Part shown: in pieces, positions 43,601 to 54,797 of the stretch | How the letters are laid out: every line of letters begins with the position of its first letter | Numbering within the stretch: position 1 is the stretch's first letter | From: Davidsoniella eucalypti | Taxonomy: Eukaryota > Ascomycota > Sordariomycetes > Microascales > Ceratocystidaceae | Assembly (NCBI GenBank): GCA_004009845.1 | Contig: RMBW01000001.1 | Span: forward strand, 744,001-808,000 | Reading direction: 5' to 3' | DNA length: 64,000 nt | Notes under the pieces: generated by a model | Seen by the model: the letters and a program-made list of their open reading frames with translations, nothing else | Told to the model about the DNA's origin: nothing | The model's database searches: none | Made by a program: the position numbers and the translations under genes

Positions 43601-46275
43601 TCTTTCTTTCTGGTATGCCCGCTCCGTTGTCTGATTAACTCCCAAAGGACATCACGATGTTATATTATCTCCTTATGCCCTGCATTAGCAGATTTCTACT
43701 AATAAGGGTCGACTTATCTACTTATACATGCAGTTGGATATTGTTGTTCTTGACTGGGGGCTGGATTATGATAATCCCGTATGGCGAGATAGTATAGGCT
43801 ATAAAACAATGCTTAATCAAGGTTTGAGCTGAGCCCAAGACCAAGATCGACTGTTGGGTTAGTGGCAAAGACCTGTGCTCAATCATAATTATGGTACGTA
43901 CTTAACGGGTGATTTAATATAACATGCTTCTAAGGTAGGTCTTTGTGGCTGGTATAACGCAGCAACACGGGCCAGATCAGTTTGTTGATCAAAGCTAAAC
44001 CATACTATTGAATATCAATAAATCAAATGCATACTAGTAGTAGACAAGACGACATATGTAGAATAGCTATATAGCTAAGACACTGAAAGCTTCTAGAGAG
44101 TATGCCTAACTAACATAAATGATTGTAATCAAAGCAATAGAGTCGCCACAGGGGGTTCTATAGAAGAACAAAAGTGTACGACACCAAAATCATGAAAATA
44201 ATTGTTCTTTTGTCTTCCCTCACATCTTCTTTCAGGGTTACTATTCCAGGGTTGCCACAGCAGTGCTTTGTTTCTAGATGAGGCAAAACTATTACAAGTA
44301 CAATTTATTTTCTCAAATCACTTTCTCACTATCTTTTGCCTCTGTCACAAATATCGCGGCATCTACCTCTCGGATAAGCTTCAAAGCTTTGAGACGCAGT
44401 GAATGGTCTAGCTCAGGAACTTCCCGCATCTTGATGGTCTAAAAGCCTAAAGCTACAGTATTTGCATTGTTTTCTTTGCCATAGAGCTCATATTAGCCAC
44501 TAGATGAGCGTTTACTAGCCAATAAACTCTATAGCTATGTAGCTACCTTTTTATTTTAATTCAATTTTATCAAGGTGGAAATGGAGCTATGTAGCTACCG
44601 ACATTGTTCTATCTTGACCCCAAATCACTTGACCAAGCTATAGTAAGACGAAATCTCGCCTAACGCTCAAGAACGATATATTTATTCTAAGCCGATTTCT
44701 TCAAAAGGGAGGAACACCACTTGTTGCTCAATGTTTCATGTCATGTGAACACTAGAAGCGGTCGCCGGAAACGAGGTGATCACCTCCTCGCGAGACGCCT
44801 AGACAAGCAAAGCAGCATAGGCGATCGACATATACAGGGCAAATAACAAGAGCTAGAAAGGAAGATAAAAAAGAAGAAAAGCAAGCGTCAATATTCGGTG
44901 CATTGACCAGCCAGCCATCTCTTTGGTTGATGAACGATGGAATAGTAAAAGACACCCTTTTTTTTCCTTCTTTTTTTCCTGTTTCTGTTTGTCTTCTTTT
45001 TCTCGGGCTTTCCATTACCATGAAGCTGGAGATGGTGTGGGTTACAGTTGACATGCCATGATGCAGGCTTGACCTTACCCAGCCAGTCCAGCGGTATGAA
45101 GGCATGAAACAACACACTTACACGAGAACAGACTATTCAATTTAGCAAGGAGTAGGAGGTCTGAATTGACAAGTAAACAATACACCAGAATATAATTATT
45201 TAAAAAACGGAGGGAACCCCCAGAGTTGATCTTGCCCAAGACTAACATAACCGACCAGGGGAAAGAAGGTCTACGCAGAACATCAGAGCCAGCCTTTTCC
45301 ATGGCACTCATTCCTGTTTCCGAAATACTTCTATTGCAGAAGCCATGACAGTACACTGTACGTACATATACATGGTATACCTCTCTGGCCATCTTACATC
45401 CCATCCCCTCCCCTCCCAGAAAATGCATGAACGCAGCATGCAGGGCTGGGAACGAAAGAGCAAGCAGCGGCTGGATGCACTCTGGTAGTTGATGCCTTGA
45501 CGATCTCATTCCTTCTTTGACAATTACGGGTGGCTTGGGTTTACTGTACGATGTTATATTCCATTTCCTCTAGCGTTAAACAGTCAAGTTCAGTCAAGGA
45601 ACTTGACAAGAGTAAGCCAGATAGATGGCACTTATCAAAACCTTGAATAGTACCATGCGTTACGCGACCACTCGCTACTCTTAGTGCGGTTTAGTAGTGC
45701 AACTTTGTGTTCTAAAGCCTTTGCTTCTGTGCAGGTAGCGGTCAAGAAGGGAGAAAGTCGCATATGCAAGTCCCAGCCGTAACTTTTTTTTTGTTCTTAT
45801 GCATTCTTTCAATACTTCCTAGCCAGTCTAAGATCATAGATAAACCCAGCACCAAGTCAACCACAGGCTTCCATCCCCTTCTTTTTCACGGGACCCTAAA
45901 CTCTTTTTTGAATCCCTCCCTTCATGTGCAACTAGTGGCACACAGTTATCCCACCAAGCATTTTTGAGTTACTAGCCCCCCGACCTTGTCCTAGCCTTGT
46001 TTCTTTCTACAAAATCTACACTTATGGCTCATCCGCGAACCCTAGTTAAACAGGCCATTGAACAGGTCTCCCATGTAAATGGCAGGTATTCAGATCAGCC
46101 TCGCACAATCAGCTTAAATCCCCGGGCTCTACATGTGGTTTGATCTTCCACACAGAGAAAAGATAAATCGACTTCACGATATAGATATAATGATGTATGC
46201 CTTGTGTAAACACGAGTCTTCCAATGCTAGATGTCAGAAAGCACGCCCGCCTAAGAGTTACGTATCTTGTGTTTG

Positions 46276-46290
46276 TAGGGTTAGGGTTTA
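46276..46290 (+). repeat. Short telomere-like motif
   Basis: TAGGGTTAGGGTTTA, two GGGTTA-type units matching the common fungal telomere repeat. Far too short to be a telomere; chance or a healed-break footprint. Confidence 0.3.
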
Positions 46291-49200
46291 ACTAACATCT
46301 GCTACTGAAATCAAACCAACGATCTCAGAATATATGCAAATCCGAGTTTTTTAGTTCCATAATACATGCAAGTTATAAATAGCCAGATAAACTATTTGTA
46401 TATTAGTATCCATAGCAAAAACCATATTACATCCTCAGGTTTCTCTAAACGACCCAAAAGGGAAAATGGATCGAAGAAAAACCAAAATCCTAGTTACAAC
46501 TTTGACATGTTAGCAGCTATAGTTGTAGTGTTAGCCTTCTTTTTCAATTTCTATATGCATAGAAGTGGATAAAGAACCTCGGTTGAGATCCGCGGTGACT
46601 AACTACCATGCCGTTTTTCCAAGTAATAAAAACTAGAGGTTGCCTATGGAAGAAAATAATCAAATTTTTGTGCTTATTAACTATACTCATACAAACCCTA
46701 ATTCACAAACAATCGAGCTAACAATTATTTCAACGAGTTATGCCAGTCAGTTGCAAAATAGCTCGCCTCGTCTTGCTTCGAAGACAAGCGAAGATTTTAG
46801 TCGAATATGATTACAGCAAGACGCCCAATTTATGACCAAAGAGTGTTGGCAATACCAAAAAAGTCGCTGGATTTCCTGCCACTTTTCATGAATATTCCTA
46901 GCATACGCAAGATATCAGTGTTGATAGGAGAAAGGCATGAGCAATCCGCGATAAGCTGAAGCTAGATCTACTGGGTCGTCAGCACGATATTCCAAGGCAG
47001 ATACTAGCGAAGCTGGACTGGCATCCTCGTGGAAGACGTGGGTGCCTTGAATATGTTGAGATGACCAAAAGGCTGGAGTTTGGAAGAGATGGGCAAGGTT
47101 CGCCTTGGACTTAGTATGGTATTCAGATCCTAGGAGAACATATTTTCTGTCACAAAATAACGACAGCCTCGATACAACTATATGATACATATAGAACACA
47201 GAATGGAGGTCGGCCGTTCAAGCAAGGGATGATATAAGCAGCTGACAGAGAAAGAAATATGGGTGGCTGAGGTAAAATATGTAAGAAGCAAATGCATTTT
47301 GATAGCATACGGGCAAAAGGAAAAAAAAAAACTTTATGACGATTAAAATGTCTAGTCTGGTAGTCAAAAAAAATGATAGGACGTAAGACGGTCACACACT
47401 TAGGCAAAAAAAAAAACCGTCAATATTTGCCGCCCAAGCTATGATCCTGCTAATATTTCTACCCAAAGATCGAAGCTAAAAAAGAAATAGAGGATAGCAA
47501 ATAATTCACTGTTACGATAAAACACTACCTTGTATATATCTGTACACATACCATCGTTGATGCTGTGGGAAAGAGCACATACGCGGCGCGTCATTCACTA
47601 TCTACTGAGCTGGCTGTCACTTACTCCCTTTGTAATATTGAGATGCTTGTGCAGTATCGGCGAATATATCTGTTCACAAGACGAGTTCAATCGATATTTC
47701 AAACATCCCAAAACAAATATCGTGATGACATCGTTGTAGTAGCTAGAATGTTTCAATAAACCGTGGTTCACAGAGTCTGGACTACAAGGTTTATTGATTT
47801 TGTCTTGGAATATATGTAGGCTTGGGTCTGACCACAGCATTATTCGTCCGAAATATGTAGAAGAAGGACAAAAAAACAAAACTCATGCCGAAAGATACAG
47901 TGGCGGACCATACCCTTTGTGGTATTAGCAATCGGCTGATTTATGTCCGTTTTGAGTTACAGCTACACGAACGGCTCATTTTTGATGAACTGCAAGTGAT
48001 CGCGAATGGGGACATGAGCACAATTACTGACAATGTTAATCCTACATGTAGGCATATGCACTTATCATACAGTAGGAGAAGATAATAGTGCATATATGGT
48101 GAAGTACTACATATAATCATGGCGTGGCGTCATAGGTCCGATCTTCGATTTGACTGTTGATGGTTTATTTTGGCGTTCTACGTGACTACGATGCATGGCT
48201 GTTATGAAATGCGGTTGTCATGGTAGATGATATTGCCGGCTTTTATTTGAAAGATTTAGTTAACTAACTTGAGTTGTAACTAAGTAGTGATATTCTGATA
48301 TGTGATTCAACTTAAGACCCTAGCATTAGTTGGTACTTCTGAAGATACAGGAACGTCTTTTGCATCACTGATATGTTGCGGCTAGTGCAGAATGCGGCAC
48401 TTTATCGATATTGTTGTACTGATTTGTGTGTGTAAGTCTCGTTGATAGAACCCCCTAAGACGTCATCTGGCATATTGTAGTTGCTCTTCAGTACTCATAA
48501 TGCATACAATTAAACAGGAATGTTTGGAGATACGATATGGTGGCAAATTGTCTGTGCAATACGGCCACTCAAGTCATGTACGAAGGAAAGAAGCATAGTT
48601 GATTGTCTGGTTGTATTTGGAACTTGGAATAAGGTTATATGTACAAGATGGCTTTCATTTATGATAAAACATTATATATTATACGCTATGGAATTGTAGA
48701 ACTACAGTAGTAATCTTTCTCTTGGATATGGGTAAATATGAATTAGACGTGAGCAAGGATAGCCGTATAAAGCGTTGTTATTAGTGCAATTATACAGCAA
48801 AGCTTCCGATTTTTGCCAAGCCGGGCTGTTTCTTGGTCGCTTCCACTAGGCTTTTGGTAGAACTAGGACTCAAATATATTTATCTCATTCAAACTAGCAT
48901 TTGACTAGCTACTTAGGGTTTTTATTGGATAGTTATACTACCGATGCTACTTTATTCAATCATAAAATATCGGGTTGTTTTCTTTTTTACACACACTAGT
49001 AGTAGTATTAATAACGCTACTCTGATGGTCCAACTAACTGAGTATATTCATACATCTATTGGATCAGAGGGAATAGTATAAGAGGATTAAAGACAAACTG
49101 GGTAGGAAGCGTCTTAACTCTAGTCAGTGTTATAAAGGCCCTATATATAATATAGTCTTTGGACTATCAGTGCTACTCGAATATTATCTAGATGCGTCGG

Positions 49201-52200
49201 AACACAGGAGCCGGCCCAGCCGAGGCTGGCTCAGAATGTGGCTTTTGATAGAAGGCGTATTTGCAAGTTTCAAACAGAGCCAAGACTACTGCTATCATCT
49301 CGATCTTTGTTCTACTATGCACGCTTCTCTGCCTGTTGCAATATCTTTTACTTTGACTTGTCGCTAGGTTAGGATGACAGGCAACAATAGAGATAAAATT
49401 ACTTTAAACTATTCCATGCATGATGTGTAGTACTATTCTCCTGCAAGAAGCTGCATGTGTCTTGACTGTCACGATGTCTAGGGTACTGTCCGCCATTCTC
49501 TTTTTCTTCTATGCCGTCCCCTTAACTGGTATGGGCTGGTTGGGCGTTCTGACCGCCCTCTGGACCTTCAAGCTGCTCTCATGACCGCCGGTCTAGTGCT
49601 GCTCTGGGAAGCTGATCTGACATGCAATGGCGGGAGACCTGACCGCTTTCAACAAATGCATTGCTAGGGCTGGCTTGAGCGTTCGTTAAATCCAGTAGCG
49701 TAATAAGTTATAAGTTATAGTGTAGGCCACGGCTGGGATTATGGGGAGTTTTGTGCCGGCAATATTATAGCACTTTCTTTTCTTTTCAACGTTTCATCGA
49801 TTGTTGATTCATGTGCGTATTATCAGAAGAATACACGTATAAACACATAATATAGGCTCTGCAGATGACAATTATCATGTTTATACATTCATGCACAATA
49901 TGATAGCATGTGTATATGTATTCGCCAGCCAATATTGCATCGGCCATTTTATTGAATCACTGAGCACAAGTATTGTTTCGTTATGCACACCTATATGATA
50001 GTCATAAGCAAAAAGCAACAGTGTGAAAATAGGCGGCAAGATGGCGGTTGGCCGGTGACGTGGTTTGCATGTACAATGACTGGCCGAGATGGCATTTAAG
50101 GCATTTATAGCCAGCCGCTTCTGTATCTATATCTGTATCTGTACGTACTGATAGCCGCCTATCACGTAGACAGCCGCCTCGACTTGCACGTCAAGACTTG
50201 CAGCGGCTCATGCTTGGGTTGCACCAAGCCGAAGTAGCCAGAGAAAACAAGAAATCCACCAGAAAGAAGGCCTGGAATCATAGGCTATTTGAGAACAAGT
50301 TTGGGCCAGATCTCGGTGACCCACCGCCCGAGAGAAACAAAGCCTGGGGCTGTGATGCTGCGGAGTTATCACTACCATAGCGTCTTGAAGTGATGTCGAA
50401 GCGTCTGGTCTGGAGGCGAAGGCCCTTGAGATCATCAGACAACGAAAGCAAAGCCCATTCCAATACCCAAGTACCCGAAGTCTGGTCAGGCCTTTCGGCG
50501 ATGGCAAATGCTCAGAAGTACGTTTGTTTGGTTCTCTAAGCTCCTTCCCCGGTCCTGCCTAGCCCAACTGTGAGGATCGAGGTAGACTAGAGGGTTTGGA
50601 GAGAAGGAAAAGGGCATATTGGGTTGTCACCCTGGTCAGCTGGACACTTGATTCTGTGGAATTTAATGAAGAGAGAGACTACGCCTATTAGTAGAGCAAA
50701 AGCGCCGTCGTTCGACCTTCAGGTTAGCGCAGCAGCATTCTTCGGGCAAACATAGCCCACCCCTGGTGAAAGCTGGATCGCAGCTATGTATTTAGTGCTA
50801 CACACACAGACCGCACAGAAGGCCTCGTTGACTTTTGCTTTGGCATGTCGAGTAAAATGCTGTGATCCTATCCGTTGGATCGGCTTGACTATCCAAAAGT
50901 AAACTAAAGAGACCTATTGCGATCTTTTTCTGCCAGAAGGACCTCGAATCCCCACAGCCACCATTGAGAAGGACTTGTGTTTTCAGGCCACTGGTAGCAG
51001 CAACCAAAAGGCGCGGCTATAACTGTATAGGCTGTATGCCTTTCTAGCACATTATTTAGTAGTGTTTGCTAGCCTGATGGCCTAATTGATGCTGAAGAAC
51101 CATCTACTAGGCACTAATGCCTATCTCTATACTATGTACGCCCGCTGCTAAGAACTCGAAAAGACTTTGTGGGCTTACTGGGCCAATTGAGACGGCAACT
51201 GCAGAGCCGGCTGTGGAACAGGCATCGTGAAGAGGAAGAGGAAGGAGGACGGACAGAGAAAAAAAGGCAGGATCGCAGGGAGGCAGGAGCAAGGACGAGA
51301 GTGAAAAGCATGTAGCATGAAAAAGACCAAGAATATCGTTGATTACATAGTTGCTAGTATCGCTGAATCACCGTTGTATTAGCAGTACTGGCTGCTATAT
51401 TTTTCTATTCAGGGTGCGGAATCTCTGCTGTGTCGCTCTCGCTGTAGCCGTTTTGCTGTCTTCCTAAGAAGGAAGGACCACCCCTGCCCGTTGTTTCTCT
51501 GCAGACTGGACCCAGCACGCAACTGCATGTTCGGTACGGCCTTGCGGTGTTTTTCCCTATGAATCGGACAAGATTTTGGCAGTCGCCGTTTTTACTGGCT
51601 TGTTAAGAGACATCTGGCAAAAGGCGAGTCGTCTAGCAGAACTGGAAAGACTGTTCAAGTAGTTACTTGCACCTACGACAATGGATGAAAGCTGGGCCGG
51701 TTGGTGGCTGCGTTATCCTGATTGGCCCTGCACCGAATCTCGCGTTGACACTGGGAAACTACCTCCGTTGTTGCTCGTCTTCATAGCAACAGGTAGAATC
51801 AATTTTCCTGCGTTCGCACCCCTAGGCCCAGCGCTGCTTTGACCAGGCCACCCCTCATTAGCTGTCTCCCCCCTATATTCTAGGGACTGTAGTCTAACGC
51901 CCAGCACGTCTTTTCATGTCTACACACCCAGCCTTTCGCAATAACCATCGCTTGCTTTTGTATCTATCTGCTGCCAAAACGCCGGGCTCTCGCTAAAGCG
52001 ACCCCCGCCTACACCAGCTATTATTCATTTTTTTGCTTTGTTATTATTCTCTTGACTTGGTAGTTGCCGGAGCCCAGCAAGGCCATCTTGCTTCATAAAT
52101 GTGAGCTTCCCAAATTCAGCGGCTCGTGGCAGTTGCCGTTGATGCTCACTTTCTTCTGTTGCCCTCATATAATTTTTCTTCTCTTGGTATTTTAATTTTC

Positions 52201-52724
52201 TGGTTCTCTGCTTCAACATCTCGACTCCGAACATCCGTCCATATTCGCTTCTCTGTAGACGGTAGACTAGACACTGTGTGTCTTTCGATTTCCGCTCTCA
52301 TCCAACCTGCCCTATTGACCTCTGCTGTTTCTTCGCTCCTCTTTGCTGCAAGGCTCTCTGCCGCCTCGAGCTGTGTACGTTGCCCTTTCGACGGTACGGT
52401 TGACGACCTCTAAAGCGTGTTTATCTTCCTGCGTCGCTACATACGACTCTCTGTAGACTAGAAGAGAAGTCGTTTCTTACGCTTTCTTGCTACCAGCCAC
52501 TTGCAGCCAATAGAACTGCCGCCGAAGCCCAAAGTTGCAGGGAAGACGGGTTTATGTTGCCAGTGGTCCAGCTAGCTGTATAAGCCGACGCTTTGCCTAC
52601 TTGGAGCTTAGGATCTATCGCACTTGTCACATTTTTCTCTCGACCAAGAGGGAAAAAAAATAACAAAAAAAGAGAATAAATCCATACAAAAAATACTGCT
52701 CCTGCTGTTACTTCGACAGCCACT

Positions 52725-54797
52725 ATGTCGTCTCGCCTAAAACCTCTGCCTCTCCCGCTCTCCATGGCTGGACAGTATTCCTCGACATCTTCATCTTTTC
52801 CCAACGACATTTCTGCGGCGGACGACGCTTATGATTCTTTTGACTCTTTTGAATTCGACTCTTATCCGCTGCCTACGCTCTCCCAGTCCGTACCAACGTC
52901 TTTCTATCACCCATCTCAACTACCGCTCTTCCTGACTGAGCCCGATATGGCTGCTGTTTTTTATACCCATAACTCTTCAGCATCCGACATTGCCTCGCCT
53001 GCGACGCCAACCTTTCCCATAGCATCTTCAGTACCAGCACCAGCACCAGTATTAGCACCAGTGTCTGCCCGCATATCGTCTCACATGCGCAACGCTGGCT
53101 CAACGTCATCACTGGAGCTCTTGAACCCAGCGACTGTACCAGTGCCCATGACTTCGTCTCTACCCATAGTCGACTCTTCTCTCGCTCAGATCCAGCAGAT
53201 TCCATCAGCACCCTCTCATGCCAAAACCGCCAGCAAAAGACTCTTGCCTGATGTCATGGAGGAACCCTTTGAGCGCGATGAGTGCGTGCGAGACTCGTTT
53301 GTTTCTACTAGCTGCGAGATCTACGAGTGCTACTGTAGGTTTTCCATCTGCTCTTGGTCGGCAGCTTCGTCTCTAACCTTTTCAGGCACCGAGCCGTGCA
53401 ACCATATCACGAGCGAAGACTCCATCTTCTGCTCCCACGAAATCGACTACGATGTCGTCATGAGCGATAGCGAGTACGCCGTCTCGCAGAAGATCGATGA
53501 AAACGGCGAGACCACTCTGGCTTCCATCACCTCTCGCATCGGCTCCCGCTTCCCGTCGATTTCTCGTTGGCGCTCTAGCCGTAGCCGTAGACGGCCGACT
53601 CTGACCTCGTCACCTAGCACTGAGCTTACCTTTGAAGGCTATACTGCGGCCGCTTCTAGCCGTTCGTCTTCTCTTTCGACACCATCGCACCCTAGATTGC
53701 ATGTCCACGAGCCTTCCATGCCTGTATCGCCTACCATGTCCTTCTGTGATAGCCATGAAAGCGTGTGCATGTCTGGAAACAACGTCGATCTCGGCAGCAA
53801 GACTACCCAGAAGAGCATCGAGCGGGACCGTTCCCAGGCTCTGACACCACTGTTGCCGCCACTAATGATGGAGTCGCTGAGCAAGCCGCCACCTTCCCAG
53901 TCCCCAACCCTGAAATCCCCCCAGTCCGCAGCCTCTGTCGACGAGCAGCTACAGAATGCTATGAAGCACGTTTCTCTGGCCTCGTCGCACAGATCGGCTA
54001 ACACGCTTTCAACTAAGCCGTCCATCTCTTCCTTCCGCCCCTCACCCGCCTCTGAGATGCCGCCTCTGTTCACCAACATCATGCAGGAGCAGGAGCAGGA
54101 CGAGTGGTCCAACAGTCTCGGCCATGCCAACTTTACCATTTCACCCGCCCCCTACCAACCTGAGGATGCTTCGGCTGAAGCCTTTCAGAAGCTTAGAGAT
54201 GACTGGTCCCACGCCCGCAGCGAGTACACCAAGCACTTGGTACGCACTGGCGAGAACTATGGCCAGACTAGCAACATATATGAGCTGACCGAGAAGAAGT
54301 GGCAGTCCATTGAGAGCATGTGGCGCAAGAACCACCAGGAAATGATGAACCGCATGGCGGCTGCTTCTTCTGCTGCCACTGCTACTAACGCCCAGTTTAC
54401 TTCTGTACCCATGGCTGCTTCATCTTCTGCTCAGTCTGCCCACTCCAGACTGTCTTTATCTCTTTCGCGGAGCCGTAGCAGAGGCCGCACGCGGTCTCGT
54501 TCTCATGCTGAGAGTGGCGGTGTCTCTCTGCGCCCTATCATGACGGCAAGCTCCCCTACCTCGTGCCCGGCTGACGACCTACTAGTTGGCAACAACAACT
54601 GGCGTGAGATCGAGCAGGCCATTCCCAAGGCCATTCCCAGCTTCATCGACGACTCTGGCAAGTTCCCTTCTCTGGGTGATGAGGACATCGTTGGTCCCAT
54701 GGTCCGTGACGCCGTCATGATCCGCAGCCCTAGCGAGGAACGCAAGTTTGGACATGCCAACTTCTGGCGTCACATCATCGAAAAGATCAAGAAATAA
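52725..54797 (+). CDS. Ser/Pro-rich protein of unknown function with conserved-looking C-terminal blocks
   Basis: I do not recognise a named family. The start ATG at 52725 follows a long leader. A likely 51-bp intron (53335-53385: GTAGGT, CTAAC branch, TTTTCAG) has no in-frame stop; its removal gives 673 residues and its retention 690. The first 460 residues are mostly low-complexity Ser/Pro/Ala, with an acidic, Phe-rich patch DDAYDSFDSFEFDSY near 32-46 and a Cys-containing patch CEIYECYCTEPCNH at the splice junction. Residues about 475-525 (WSHARSEYTKHLVRTGENYG, then YELTEKKWQSIESMWRKNHQ) are helical and non-repetitive. RS-like SRSRSRGRTRSRS follows near 561. The last 65 residues (WREIEQAIPKAIPSFIDD..., ending FGHANFWRHIIEKIKK) look folded. 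No signal peptide or TM segment, so cytoplasmic or nuclear. A regulatory or scaffold role is only a guess. Confidence 0.8.
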   Translation: MSSRLKPLPLPLSMAGQYSSTSSSFPNDISAADDAYDSFDSFEFDSYPLPTLSQSVPTSFYHPSQLPLFLTEPDMAAVFYTHNSSASDIASPATPTFPIASSVPAPAPVLAPVSARISSHMRNAGSTSSLELLNPATVPVPMTSSLPIVDSSLAQIQQIPSAPSHAKTASKRLLPDVMEEPFERDECVRDSFVSTSCEIYECYCRFSICSWSAASSLTFSGTEPCNHITSEDSIFCSHEIDYDVVMSDSEYAVSQKIDENGETTLASITSRIGSRFPSISRWRSSRSRRRPTLTSSPSTELTFEGYTAAASSRSSSLSTPSHPRLHVHEPSMPVSPTMSFCDSHESVCMSGNNVDLGSKTTQKSIERDRSQALTPLLPPLMMESLSKPPPSQSPTLKSPQSAASVDEQLQNAMKHVSLASSHRSANTLSTKPSISSFRPSPASEMPPLFTNIMQEQEQDEWSNSLGHANFTISPAPYQPEDASAEAFQKLRDDWSHARSEYTKHLVRTGENYGQTSNIYELTEKKWQSIESMWRKNHQEMMNRMAAASSAATATNAQFTSVPMAASSSAQSAHSRLSLSLSRSRSRGRTRSRSHAESGGVSLRPIMTASSPTSCPADDLLVGNNNWREIEQAIPKAIPSFIDDSGKFPSLGDEDIVGPMVRDAVMIRSPSEERKFGHANFWRHIIEKIKK

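Larger units (their letters stand above)
32927..52724. other. Gene-poor region of 19.8 kb
   Basis: No open frame here shows a domain I recognise, on either strand; the longest (41111-41671, minus) has no motif and starts at a GTG. The sequence is a mixture of AT-rich stretches (40-50 kb) and more balanced ones (33-36 and 50-52 kb), with simple repeats such as poly-G at 34627. I saw no long terminal repeats or transposase fragments. The last roughly 700 bases are pyrimidine-rich and probably serve as promoter and leader of the gene at 52725. Long non-coding RNAs cannot be judged by eye. Confidence 0.5.

Noticed and set aside
45075..45509. 144-codon minus-strand frame
   Set aside because: No recognisable motif; mixed hydrophobic/charged composition as expected by chance.
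46276..46290. Telomere boundary or internal telomere array
   Set aside because: Only two units of TTAGGG; isolated GGGTT and CCCTAA words occur elsewhere in this AT-rich region by chance.
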